Shown: positions 18,064 to 26,883, numbered from the stretch's first letter. The stretch: 64,000 nucleotides of DNA from Elusimicrobiaceae bacterium (GCA_017525025.1 JAFXUJ010000007.1:62001-126000), one strand, 5' to 3'. Numbers and translations are program-made. The notes: generated by a model from the sequence alone, not told the origin.

Positions 18064-18336
18064 ATGCAAATCGGAAGCTTAGTTATTTTACCTTGGAGTT
18101 GGAAGAATTTTATCCCGCGTGTGCTTGCTTTGGTCCTTGTGTTTGGTTGGCTTGTTTGGGGCCTGGTAATTTTCTATGAAGGCCAACAAATAAAAGCGCA
18201 AATACGCAATCGGCAAGAGCAAGAGATGCGTGTAGAAGAACAACAACGCCGCGAGGCCGCTTACAAACAGCGGATGATGCAAGAACAAAACATTCGCCGT
18301 GGGGTGCGCAACGTAGTGGACGGATTTAAAAGGTAA
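18064..18336 (+). CDS. Small membrane protein C with coiled-coil tail
   Basis: The 90-aa product has a membrane helix at about residues 18-39 (VLALVLVFGWLVWGLVIFYE). A highly charged helical tail rich in Gln, Arg and Glu follows (RNRQEQEMRVEEQQRREAAY), probably a coiled coil. It sits 3 nt after B and 14 nt before D, so it likely works with these two paralogues. The family is unknown to me. Codon use and Gln/Arg content look like its neighbours, which supports a real gene. Confidence 0.7.
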   Translation: MQIGSLVILPWSWKNFIPRVLALVLVFGWLVWGLVIFYEGQQIKAQIRNRQEQEMRVEEQQRREAAYKQRMMQEQNIRRGVRNVVDGFKR

Positions 18337-18350
18337 CAAAGGAGAACCTT

Positions 18351-19826
18351 ATGAAATGGTTTGACTTATTAAAAAATAAAAACGGGAAACTGACCTTCGG
18401 CCTACCGCAAATGGCGGCTATTGCCGGGGTGGGGTTAGTGGTTTCCTTTACCGCTTTTCAGGCGGATAAAAAAGTTGCCGAAGAAGAACGGGTGCGCTCT
18501 CTTTCTGCTATCACAAACGGTTATAATTACGACGGTATGCGCCAGGTAGGCCGGGACGGATTAACCTCCATTAACGTGAAAGACGGTTTGAACCAAGTGG
18601 CCACTGCCGAAGAACGTGCCCGCTTGGAGCAGGGCCGCATGGGTGGCGGCGATTTTGGCCTGTCCGCTGCCGATAATTTAGGCGGTTCGGTTTCTTCTTC
18701 TCTTACCGGGCGTGCGGCCGAAACTACGGCCACGGAAGGGTTAGGCATGGGCCGTAACGCGGTGGTCATGCAAGAAGGGACCGGCACCGGACGTGGGAAC
18801 GGGAGGGGATCTCGTGTAAACACAGGCGCTTTGGGTCGCCGGGGGACAACGGGTCGCGGTAATTCATCTAATACGTTAGCACCCGTGGCCACCAACCATG
18901 CCGGGGGAAAGGGAATTAATGCTTCCTATGGGGGAGCCAATAACGGGAATTCCCAACCGGGTAGCGAAACGGGCGTTGGCAAAGGGGAAGGGTATCACTT
19001 TTCCGGCTCTATGCCCGGGGGCACAGATCCGCTTTCTATGCGCCATATCAATGGGCAGAACTCTACCTTTATGGCCGGCGGCCGTAATGCCACGGTGGGG
19101 CGAGGCCGCCAAACCGGAAGAACCGGTAATGATTTAAAAGATATTTCCAAACGCTCGGCGGATGTTGCCCGCAACGCTAACCGCGCCAGCAACGAAGGCG
19201 CCACCGCTTTCTTGGCCGGCGGCCGAAACTCCGGTGGTATGGATATCAATTCCGGCGTTGAAACCACGCAAACCGGCTCTGCCGATTTCGCGGCGGCGGA
19301 AGTCGGGCACGTGAAAGGTATTAAGAAATGGGGCGAACAAACAAGCGAGAAAACCGATAACATGGAAAAACATATGACGGCTCTATTTGCCTTATTGTTT
19401 GGTTTAATCGGGGTGTCTGCTTGGGCGTGGGGTGTTATCAAAACCGCCCGCAAACTGGGCACCGTACCATACTACGGTATGGCCAGTAATGCCTTGGCCC
19501 TCGGCGTTGCTATCGCGTTGACTGCGTTGTGGGCCGGGTTAGCCGGATATGCCATTTGGTACAACAACAAATTCTTTGCTGATAAGATCAGCAGCTTGGC
19601 GCTTGCTTCGTGGATAGGGGCCGGATTAGGTACACTTATCACGTGGATGGTCTACGCGCTTACCAGTGCGGAAACGAACGAAAAGGCCTTATCGGACTTG
19701 GCCGGATCCTTAACCGGTAAATTAAAAAGCGGAACCAGTTGGGTAGGTATGCAGGCGGCCAATATGGGAAAAACCGCTATTCAAGACTCTATGACCAAGT
19801 CGGATATGAAAGGCCGTAAATCTTAA
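18351..19826 (+). CDS. Uncharacterised envelope protein D (paralogue of B)
   Basis: This 491-aa protein has the same plan as B. It has an N-terminal helix near 20-38, then ATEGLGMGRNAV, a Gly/Arg/Asn-rich central region with repeated GRGNGRGSR-like patches, and the block ISKRSADVARNANRASNEGA followed by TAFLAGGRNSGGMDI. It then has KKWGEQT (B has RTWGGDV) and a C-terminal module of three or four membrane helices (about 345-435) with a polar tail. The shared motifs are spread along the whole length, so B and D are true paralogues. The ribosome site AAGGAG lies 7 nt before the ATG. Function is unknown; the shared block may be a contact site with a common partner. Confidence 0.75.
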   Translation: MKWFDLLKNKNGKLTFGLPQMAAIAGVGLVVSFTAFQADKKVAEEERVRSLSAITNGYNYDGMRQVGRDGLTSINVKDGLNQVATAEERARLEQGRMGGGDFGLSAADNLGGSVSSSLTGRAAETTATEGLGMGRNAVVMQEGTGTGRGNGRGSRVNTGALGRRGTTGRGNSSNTLAPVATNHAGGKGINASYGGANNGNSQPGSETGVGKGEGYHFSGSMPGGTDPLSMRHINGQNSTFMAGGRNATVGRGRQTGRTGNDLKDISKRSADVARNANRASNEGATAFLAGGRNSGGMDINSGVETTQTGSADFAAAEVGHVKGIKKWGEQTSEKTDNMEKHMTALFALLFGLIGVSAWAWGVIKTARKLGTVPYYGMASNALALGVAIALTALWAGLAGYAIWYNNKFFADKISSLALASWIGAGLGTLITWMVYALTSAETNEKALSDLAGSLTGKLKSGTSWVGMQAANMGKTAIQDSMTKSDMKGRKS

Positions 19827-19837
19827 AAGATATTTTT

Positions 19838-19867
19838 GGAGGGGAGGCCGGTTGCTTTCTCCCCTCC
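19838..19867 (+). other. Strong intercistronic hairpin between D and E
   Basis: GGAGGGGAG (19838-19846) pairs perfectly with CTCCCCTCC (19859-19867) around a 12-nt loop. No T run follows, so it is not a standard terminator. It may protect mRNA ends or lower readthrough between D and E, whose ATG lies 15 nt downstream. Confidence 0.6.
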
Positions 19868-19882
19868 GTCTAAAGGTACATT

Positions 19883-21421
19883 ATGAGCGAGCAACAAACA
19901 CCACAAGAACAAAACGAGAAACCGATAATAACACCGCGGGTCCCCAGTATGGGGGATCGGATCGCGGGGTTGTTTTATTCCAAGCGGGCCTGGTTAATTT
20001 TGGCTGCACTGGTTTTCTTGTTTGGTATTGGTGTGTTGGTGCCGGTGGGGAAGATTCCGCTCCTACGTCATTTGGTTTATGCGATGGGATACTCACGGGA
20101 TGAAGCCTCACACCTTTCTCTTTTAAAAGCTCTTTTCTCTTGGAATGATCATGCCGCTATGGCGCGCGGAGAACGGCCGGATCCGGATGGCCTTTCCGTA
20201 TTTGGAGAAGGGGGTGGATTTTTAAATAGTAAATCCGAAAAAGCAAAGAATAAACTGTTTGATTTACGCTCGGTCAATTCTTCTTTGGCTAAAAGAGGCC
20301 AACGGGGGGAGAATGTGCGGAATGCTTCCGGCCGCCCGGAAGGGGAAAACCGCCGCGCTTCCAATGTGCGGGTAGGAAACCCGGATGCTGCCGTTAATAC
20401 ACAAGCCAATCAAGCCAAACAAAGAGAAGTCTTTTTCGGTACGGACGCGGGGGAAATTGCCCGCGGTAAAACGGACGGTTTTAACTCGGTTAATTCCCTT
20501 AAAAAAATCAAAAACCCGAACATTGCCCGCGGTAGCGGCGGTTCTAATAGTTGGATGGACCGTTTGGTGGATAAAGCTGTCCGCACAGATTCCAATTTGG
20601 AAAATATCATGAAAAATGTGGATAAAAGCAGCAGTTCACTGGCCAAATTCAGCGATATTGATTCCATTGGCGATTCGCGTGCCAAACGCGATATGTATTA
20701 CGCTTGGCTTACCGGCCGTACTGCCCGACGTACCCCGCAAGTTGTATTAAAGAAAACGTTGGCCGCATCCGGTTTTAACGGGGCGGAAATGCCGCGCAGC
20801 GTATTTACCTCAACGGGATTTTCCGGCGTGGGGATCAACCCGGATGATGTAGTGGCCGATATGGACAGTGTGCAAAAATATTTAGATTTGGATAAAAATT
20901 GCCGGGAAGCTATTGAAAACGGATCCAATGAGGTGCCGACGTTTGATGAAATTAATCAAATAAAGGGTTCTATTATATCGTCTTTTGATAATGCCACCTG
21001 TCAAAGTGGTTTAGGTGGGTATAGAAATCATTTAACGGCCATGGCGACTAGATGTTCTCTAATGCTTCCTGCATACCAACATATTCAACAGGGTTGTGCA
21101 ACCCTTTCCATCGTTTTGAGTGATAGTCAGTGTCAATCTCTAACGCTAACGGCGTATGCAGATGCTTTTGAAAATTTTTGCCAGGACGAACTGAATACAT
21201 GTGAAACAAACTACCACGATGATCCCGAGGCCTTGCAAAATTGTATTAATCATGTCAATGCCTATACTACACATGAGAATTTTGATACTTATTACAGTGC
21301 GGCTAATTTGCCGTCGGTGGCCAATTCTATTTTCTTTAGAAATGGGGGGTTCAACACCGATTATTTCCCCGGTGTAGATTGGGCGCACAGCTTATGGGTG
21401 GATGAAGATGCCGGTAACTAG
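19883..21421 (+). CDS. Uncharacterised anchored Cys-rich envelope protein E
   Basis: The 512-aa product matches no family I know. A polar N-terminus of about 32 residues is followed by one membrane helix (AWLILAALVFLFGIGVLVPVG). A polar region rich in Asn, Arg and Ser follows (NVRNASGRPEGENRRASNVR). The C-terminal half, from about residue 330, carries eight Cys in regular spacing, consistent with four disulfides. Orientation is likely N-in, C-out. No good Shine-Dalgarno precedes the ATG (TAAAGGTACATT). It follows D by 56 nt with a hairpin between, and the next gene has its own promoter. Confidence 0.74.
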   Translation: MSEQQTPQEQNEKPIITPRVPSMGDRIAGLFYSKRAWLILAALVFLFGIGVLVPVGKIPLLRHLVYAMGYSRDEASHLSLLKALFSWNDHAAMARGERPDPDGLSVFGEGGGFLNSKSEKAKNKLFDLRSVNSSLAKRGQRGENVRNASGRPEGENRRASNVRVGNPDAAVNTQANQAKQREVFFGTDAGEIARGKTDGFNSVNSLKKIKNPNIARGSGGSNSWMDRLVDKAVRTDSNLENIMKNVDKSSSSLAKFSDIDSIGDSRAKRDMYYAWLTGRTARRTPQVVLKKTLAASGFNGAEMPRSVFTSTGFSGVGINPDDVVADMDSVQKYLDLDKNCREAIENGSNEVPTFDEINQIKGSIISSFDNATCQSGLGGYRNHLTAMATRCSLMLPAYQHIQQGCATLSIVLSDSQCQSLTLTAYADAFENFCQDELNTCETNYHDDPEALQNCINHVNAYTTHENFDTYYSAANLPSVANSIFFRNGGFNTDYFPGVDWAHSLWVDEDAGN

Positions 21422-21448
21422 GGGGCTTGCATATGAATAAATTACCCC

Positions 21449-21476
21449 TTGAAAAAATGAAATATATTGTTATAAT
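21449..21476 (+). promoter_or_regulatory. Promoter for the 1168-aa protein gene
   Basis: TTGAAA (21449-21454), a 16-bp spacer and a perfect TATAAT (21471-21476) lie just after the stop of E. Transcription would start near 21483 and give a leader of about 160 nt. Confidence 0.75.
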
Positions 21477-21501
21477 AAGAGTAAGAAGTGTTGGTGCGTG
21501 A

Positions 21502-21614
21502 GTTGTTACGGAGTGGGGGACCATCTCCGAACAACCGAATTTTATTATTGTGGTAATTGTTGTAAAGCGGGAAAGCGGCCGACGTACAACCGCTATCCCC
21601 GGGGGAAACCCCAA
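21502..21614 (+). promoter_or_regulatory. Structured 5' leader RNA of the 1168-aa protein gene
   Basis: The leader contains a long hairpin at 21502-21535: GTTGTT/AACAAC, CGGAG/CTCCG and TGG/CCA around GGGA, 14 pairs with two single-base bulges. A second possible stem joins GTTGTA and TACAAC further on. A third hairpin, GGGG-GAAA-CCCC with a GNRA loop, lies near 21601-21613, followed by the ribosome site AGAGGAGG. I recognise no known riboswitch class. It may control translation or mRNA stability. Confidence 0.55.
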
Positions 21615-21643
21615 AGCAGTTTTTATAGTAAGAGGAGGCTTTT

Positions 21644-24600
21644 ATGCCAGAAGAAAAAAAGAAGGAGAACTTTACGTTTAGCGATAAGATTAAAGATAGC
21701 AAGCAAACGGCTTCTAAATCTTTCGCCAAACGGTTTTCTTCTAAAATCGGGAGCGATGGCAAGCCGCGTCAAACGCTTTTTGAGCGTACCAAACGCGATG
21801 CACCATTCTTTATTGCCGCGCTGGTGGCGCTTTTGTTACTGCCGTTCTTGTATAAATACAGCGGCCAAGTGAACGAAGACGCCTCTATGGTTACGCCCGG
21901 TTATGAAGATGCTATTTTGAACCCGGATCGCTCCGGCTTTGATTTTACCGGCGATGCGGAAGGGCAAATTTCCCAACTTGCGGGACGCGATTCCATGGAT
22001 TTAATTGTCGGCTTCGGGAAAAAGAAAGACGAAGAATCCGACGAATCTTTAGATGAACTCTACCGTAGCGGCTTGTCGGATGAGGCTGCTGCGGCGGCTT
22101 CCTCTTATTCGCGCGATGATATGGATGAGGAAATCAACAATACCAACATCTATAAATACCGCAAGAACGCCCCGCGCCAAACGCGGGCGGCATTCCGCCG
22201 GGCGGCTACGAAAATTAACCGCTTGGGTAACGCCGGGCTGAAAGGCCGCGAAGGGGGAGTAAATATACAACCTTGGGGTGGCGGTTTAAAGAATGCCGCG
22301 CAGAAAGTAAAGGCTGACAGACCGCGCACGGCTCCTAAGCCGGTTTCCTTGCAGCCGTTAACGGCTACCGGTAAACCATCCCGTTCCTCCTTTGGTCAAG
22401 GCGCCGCGGCCGAAGCACGCCGCTCCAAAGACGCCATGGGTAAAAACAACCCGCTTCAAGCTCTTATGGACGCTCAAATGCGCCCGGTTGAACCGCATAA
22501 AATCGGCGGTATCGGCTCCGGCAATTTTGGCGGCCCGGGGGGCGGAAACGGCAGTTTACAGCGTCAATTTGCTTTTAACGGTAAAGAACCCTGGTGGTGG
22601 GATTTGATGAAAACCCGCTCCCAAATGGAATGGGAACGCCACTTCAACCGCAAATGGAAATACATTGATGCGTTGGATGATATCATCTTGGGTTTGGCTC
22701 GCTGTTTAATTACCGGTAACTCCGATGGCGACCCGGATACCTTCTTGGGTTCCGGTGGTGGTGCCGGCGGTAAAGAACCCAAATGTTGTGGTATGAAAGA
22801 AAAACGATGGAAGGCTATTCATCCTGAGATTGGATTCAATGAAAATGCTTGTAAGGGGTGGATGACTAGCCAGTTTGGAGAGAAATATAAAGAAAAATGT
22901 CCTAGTGGTTGGGAGGCCGGTCATGGCGGTGGTGAAGTTCGCTTAGGTTTCTTCGGAACTCGCTGGAATTGTTTGGGCGGATTAGTCCTGGGTGCTGAAA
23001 GAGGTTCCTTTGAGGACGGCGCCAACTGCGAAATGTTTGCCTCTCAAGGTATTTATGAGGCGAATTTCTCCAGCACGAAAGGGAAATCTTGGTATATTTG
23101 GCACTATGTAGTAGGGGTAGAAGCTAAAAACTTAGAAAAGTATTATAAAGCTTCTCCTTCCCAACAACAAGATTTACTTGAAATCTTGTACGTGGGAGAG
23201 GGCCCTGTTTATAACTTGGATTCCGATCCGGCCAGAAATATCAAAGGCATTCCGTTATTCGTGGAAAGCTTGGCTATCAGAGCCTGGAAAAAAGGAATTG
23301 ATTATAAACGGATTAGATTTGACTTGGAATCCGGCGCCGGTGTTGGCAGCACGTACCGCGAATTTGTAGGAAACTTGCGTAAACGTGGTGTGATCATCGC
23401 CGGTGATGGTTCGGACGCGGATCCGTATAGCGACATGTTTATTAAGAGAAGAGGCAAAGAAGGCAAGAGCTGGATTATCGGCGGCCGTTGCGACTACCCG
23501 CTCGCCCGCATCAGCTGCGAAACGCTTGCTACCGTCAGCCTTGGTGAAGGCGAAGCTACGGTGCAAGGGGTTCCGTTTGCCCACTTGTCCTTCTACAACG
23601 CTATGCAGGCGAACAATATCTACAACCAGATGAAGCATCGGTTTATCGTTGCTTATCATATCCAAGGTATAGATGATAATAGTGCTCCTACGGCGTTGTC
23701 GTCCAACTCCAATATTTCTACGGGACAATGGTATCAAGTGCCGTTGTACGATATCAAACCGTTTGATAAAACGGCAGATGATATATATCGTAACGAAAAT
23801 GAGTATGTGCGGGGCCAGGGTAAAGTAAAGGTTACCACGAACCGCTTGATGGATGAACGGGCCAACCTGCCGGGACAACAATACCAGGTATTGGCTACCA
23901 ATAAGGCGGTGGTAAACCAGATTAACTCTAACCAATCCCGGGTGGTTATCACGTGGGAAGTGCGCCAGTGCCCCGACGTGGAAATCAACGGTGCCAGTAT
24001 TACAAACGGCGGTTGTACAAATGGTAAGATTGCTACCTTTGACGGAGACGGCAACATCACTGGCTGGAAAGGACACTCTTTACCGGGTGTGGTAGTCAGT
24101 ACAGCTACCTGCGTCTACTCCAACGGCGAAGATGCCATCGGCCACCAACCGGGTGTGGAAACTTGTGAAGAAGGCGCTAAGAGTTTCTCACCCGATCCCA
24201 AAAAACCGGGAGAATGCCAAAAAGTGCGTGAATGTAAAGAAGGCGTTTGGACGGACTGGGTAAACAACCCGGACGATTCGGATTGTGACAAACCCGATGC
24301 CCCGTCCAGCGTGGAGCACTTTAAAGACCGTGTATCCAGAATCCCCGGCCATAATTGGGATCACTGTCTCTTGACGGTAGATAACCGCTTGTTACTGCCC
24401 AAAGACAGAGAAACACTTGAATATGTGGCTGCGGCCAAGGCTAAATTTGATGCTGAACATAAAGCGGAAAATAAAACCTTGGAATATAATGAGAACGAGT
24501 TGACAGTAGCCAACTTGGTGGATGCTATCCACATGGATCCGCAAAACGGAACGGTGCCGGCCAATACCGTCTGCTTGTTAGCTAAGACGATCGGCGCCGC

Positions 24601-25150
24601 CGCGCGTGACCCGCAAGTGTCGGACTTTGATAACTTGTTCGGCGCGTTCTTGGCGTTCATTGGGTATGATGCGGCATCTTTCCCCAGCCAGAAAACGACG
24701 GATTGTGACGGCCACATCATCACGGATAGACGCTTCCCCTGTAAGTTATATAGCTCGCAGTATTACTGGGGCGGATACGTCAACCAAACGGAACGTTTGA
24801 AATACGAGCAACAAGTCAGTGCGGCTGATAGCCCGTGGAGAGGATTCCCGCTCCGTGGTTTGATGCGCAACCCGTTGCCGCAAGTGAGAACCGGATATAT
24901 GAGCTTAACGGATAAAGAAAACCGTAAGCGCTTCCACAAAGAGTATGCGGACCTTATGGACAGAAATCCGTGTAATTATCCGGCCGGGCAAAAGTTGAAC
25001 CGTGCGGATGTGTTGGAATACATTTCCCGCCTCTGCGAATACGGCGAACATATTAAGCCCAAAGCCACTCGTAAATACAACTGTGACAGGATGTATTCTG
25101 ATGGGAATTTCCATAGCAAACGTGTAGATTGCTATCCGAACTGTCCCTAG
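21644..25150 (+). CDS. Giant uncharacterised Cys-rich anchored protein F (1168 aa)
   Basis: This is the largest protein of the window. It has a basic cytoplasmic N-terminus of about 48 residues, one membrane helix (APFFIAALVALLLLPFLY) and an acidic Ser/Ala-rich stretch. A basic Arg/Ala-rich region and a Gly-rich hinge (GGIGSGNFGGPGGGNGS) follow near residue 290. About 860 residues of complex sequence with roughly 27 Cys come next, including VRECKEGVWTDWVNNPDDSDC, which looks like a thrombospondin-like turn but is too short to assign. The end is VDCYPNCP. I recognise no family. Disulfides are likely, so it should be periplasmic or exposed. Own promoter, structured leader and strong terminator indicate separate control. 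Confidence 0.78.
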   Translation: MPEEKKKENFTFSDKIKDSKQTASKSFAKRFSSKIGSDGKPRQTLFERTKRDAPFFIAALVALLLLPFLYKYSGQVNEDASMVTPGYEDAILNPDRSGFDFTGDAEGQISQLAGRDSMDLIVGFGKKKDEESDESLDELYRSGLSDEAAAAASSYSRDDMDEEINNTNIYKYRKNAPRQTRAAFRRAATKINRLGNAGLKGREGGVNIQPWGGGLKNAAQKVKADRPRTAPKPVSLQPLTATGKPSRSSFGQGAAAEARRSKDAMGKNNPLQALMDAQMRPVEPHKIGGIGSGNFGGPGGGNGSLQRQFAFNGKEPWWWDLMKTRSQMEWERHFNRKWKYIDALDDIILGLARCLITGNSDGDPDTFLGSGGGAGGKEPKCCGMKEKRWKAIHPEIGFNENACKGWMTSQFGEKYKEKCPSGWEAGHGGGEVRLGFFGTRWNCLGGLVLGAERGSFEDGANCEMFASQGIYEANFSSTKGKSWYIWHYVVGVEAKNLEKYYKASPSQQQDLLEILYVGEGPVYNLDSDPARNIKGIPLFVESLAIRAWKKGIDYKRIRFDLESGAGVGSTYREFVGNLRKRGVIIAGDGSDADPYSDMFIKRRGKEGKSWIIGGRCDYPLARISCETLATVSLGEGEATVQGVPFAHLSFYNAMQANNIYNQMKHRFIVAYHIQGIDDNSAPTALSSNSNISTGQWYQVPLYDIKPFDKTADDIYRNENEYVRGQGKVKVTTNRLMDERANLPGQQYQVLATNKAVVNQINSNQSRVVITWEVRQCPDVEINGASITNGGCTNGKIATFDGDGNITGWKGHSLPGVVVSTATCVYSNGEDAIGHQPGVETCEEGAKSFSPDPKKPGECQKVRECKEGVWTDWVNNPDDSDCDKPDAPSSVEHFKDRVSRIPGHNWDHCLLTVDNRLLLPKDRETLEYVAAAKAKFDAEHKAENKTLEYNENELTVANLVDAIHMDPQNGTVPANTVCLLAKTIGAAARDPQVSDFDNLFGAFLAFIGYDAASFPSQKTTDCDGHIITDRRFPCKLYSSQYYWGGYVNQTERLKYEQQVSAADSPWRGFPLRGLMRNPLPQVRTGYMSLTDKENRKRFHKEYADLMDRNPCNYPAGQKLNRADVLEYISRLCEYGEHIKPKATRKYNCDRMYSDGNFHSKRVDCYPNCP

Positions 25151-25163
25151 TAATCAGTAATTT

Positions 25164-25198
25164 AACCCCCGAAAGCTTGAAGCTTTCGGGGGTTTTTT
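25164..25198 (+). terminator. Strong intrinsic terminator of the cassette
   Basis: CCCCCGAAAGCTT and AGCTTTCGGGGG form a near-perfect 12-bp stem around GA, followed by TTTTTT. It ends the transcript of the 1168-aa protein gene. Confidence 0.92.
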
Positions 25199-25206
25199 CT
25201 TATGAT
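25177..25206 (+). promoter_or_regulatory. Promoter overlapping the terminator, giving a leaderless start at 25213
   Basis: TTGAAG (25177-25182), an 18-bp spacer and TATGAT (25201-25206) lie 6 nt before the ATG at 25213. Transcription would then begin at or next to the start codon. No Shine-Dalgarno is present. Confidence 0.55.
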
Positions 25207-25212
25207 ATAAAT

Positions 25213-26883
25213 ATGCGTAAGTGGGGTTTACTTTTTATTCTTTTTTTGTGCGTAGGGGCCGTGCCTGTACAAGCGCGGTTTCCGTTTTCGTTTCGCAAAG
25301 CAGAAATCAAAACCGATTATTCCCAAACCGTGTGGGATCAAATCATGCAAGACCAAGCCCGCACCGATATCCGCCGTGGTATGGGGGAAATGAGCCAAAC
25401 CCGCTATAAAGAAGCGTCTAACAGTTTTGCCAAAGCCGTTATCAAAAATGCAAAAGATCCGTTGGGGTATTTGCTGTTGGGGGCATCGTTATATTGGGAG
25501 GGCAAAGTAGATGATGCTATCAGCGAATATAAGGAGGCCCTGCGCTTGGACCCCAATAACGCCATGGCCTATCAACTCTTAGGTATTGCCGCCGGGTGGA
25601 AGGGCGATATTCAAACTGCGCAAGAAAATTTCCTGGAAGCAAACCGCTTGGACCCGAATAAAGCCGATACACATATGAACTTGGGCTCTACTTATGCCGT
25701 ACAAAATGATTTGGAAAAATCATTGGAGCACTTCCGCCGCTCAACTGAGCTTGCTCCGCGAGAACCGCTTTATCATCATCAGTTGGGCACTTTGTACGAA
25801 GCCCTCGGACGAGATGAACAAGCCGAAGAATCTTTTAAAAAAGCACTTCATTATTTTGCCGCCTACGAAGATGCCCAGCTCAGTTTGGGAGCTTTGTACG
25901 AAAAAATGAATCAGCCGCAAGAGGCACTCAAATTTTATAAAAAAGCCGTTAAAACAAAACCCGGTGATTATGTGGCGCGGCTGCGTTATGCGTTTTTGCT
26001 TTTGCGCCAAGGGCAAGAAAAACAAGCGCGCGAAATTCTGGAAGAAGCATTTTCTATCTCTAAATTTAAAGCGGACGGTTTGGCACTTAATGCGGTCTAT
26101 CGCGCCAGCGGCACCACCCCGCAAGCATTTGAAAAACAAATTGAAAAATTTACGGATAATCTCTCTAAGGTGGCGCCGTCCAAACCGGTGCAAATAGAAG
26201 TGGAAGTGCAGTATGAGCCGCCCTCTACCGCCAGAACCGGCAATAAGAAAAGCGGTTCTTTTGAGCGCGAATATCAAAAATTCCGGGCAGCCCAGTCTCT
26301 GCAAACGGCCGGGGATAGCCGTACCTTTAAACGCATGTTTACTTTGCCTTCTGCCTCGGCGCAAGAGCGCGCGGAGCAGATTGATCGGTTTGCGCAGGGG
26401 TTGCGGGAAGTTGTTTCACAAGGGGAAAAAGGATATAAAGTGAATTTATCGTTGCAAGGCCGCACGGCGGATCATGCGGCTCCGCATGCGCTTACCCAAA
26501 ACGGCACGGTACCTAAGGCTGTATACGATCCGCGTATCGTGGGTAACGATATGGGCTTATGGGTCATGGGGCGATCTTGGTTGGAATTTGTAACAGATGC
26601 CCAGGAAGAATTGCAGGAATATACGTGTTCAAATGGAAATTTGTGTGAGCTGTTAAAGGGGTTGGCCGGTTTGGCACAAGGAAACGGCGCCGCCGCCCAA
26701 ACGTATTTTGAACGGGCAGTACAAATTTCATCTACGGACGAGTTGGCTGAATTGGGCTTAGGTACGGTGTACGTGGTAGAGGGGGAAGATGAAAAAGCGC
26801 GCGAACATTATTTACGTGCCTTGGAATTAGATCCTCATAACAAAACAGCCGCGCGGAATTTAAAAGTATTGGCAGATGATTAG
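25213..26883 (+). CDS. Secreted TPR-repeat protein
   Basis: I chose ATG 25213, which opens directly onto a signal peptide (MRKWGLLFILFLCVGAVPVQA); a longer in-frame start at 25129 would run through the upstream terminator. The 556-aa protein has at least six TPR units in its first 300 residues (YLLLGASLYWEGKVDDAISEY, AYQLLGIAAGWKGDIQTAQE and others) and one or two near the end (LGLGTVYVVEGEDEKAREHY). A middle part without repeats separates them. It should be periplasmic and serve as a scaffold for protein contacts. It stands alone after the cassette and before rsmA; a link to the surface system is possible but unproven. Confidence 0.85.
   Translation: MRKWGLLFILFLCVGAVPVQARFPFSFRKAEIKTDYSQTVWDQIMQDQARTDIRRGMGEMSQTRYKEASNSFAKAVIKNAKDPLGYLLLGASLYWEGKVDDAISEYKEALRLDPNNAMAYQLLGIAAGWKGDIQTAQENFLEANRLDPNKADTHMNLGSTYAVQNDLEKSLEHFRRSTELAPREPLYHHQLGTLYEALGRDEQAEESFKKALHYFAAYEDAQLSLGALYEKMNQPQEALKFYKKAVKTKPGDYVARLRYAFLLLRQGQEKQAREILEEAFSISKFKADGLALNAVYRASGTTPQAFEKQIEKFTDNLSKVAPSKPVQIEVEVQYEPPSTARTGNKKSGSFEREYQKFRAAQSLQTAGDSRTFKRMFTLPSASAQERAEQIDRFAQGLREVVSQGEKGYKVNLSLQGRTADHAAPHALTQNGTVPKAVYDPRIVGNDMGLWVMGRSWLEFVTDAQEELQEYTCSNGNLCELLKGLAGLAQGNGAAAQTYFERAVQISSTDELAELGLGTVYVVEGEDEKAREHYLRALELDPHNKTAARNLKVLADD

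Noticed and set aside
15480-19200. DNA-level repeat array or CRISPR in the Gly/Arg-rich region
   Set aside because: Repeats are at protein level (RG, GG) with varied codons; there are no regular spacers.
21477-21643. c-di-GMP (GEMM) riboswitch in the leader of the 1168-aa protein gene
   Set aside because: A GNRA tetraloop is present, but the conserved GEMM core and tetraloop receptor pattern are not.
23255-24076. Antisense frame of 273 codons inside the 1168-aa gene
   Set aside because: The sense frame is part of a continuous coding region; the antisense product has no recognisable domain or ribosome site.
24235-24300. Thrombospondin type 1 repeat in the 1168-aa protein
   Set aside because: The stretch with VWTDWVNN and nearby Cys is suggestive, but too short and lacks the full Cys pattern.
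25129-25212. Longer start for the TPR protein
   Set aside because: The extra 28 codons run through the previous gene's end and its terminator hairpin, and would bury the signal peptide.
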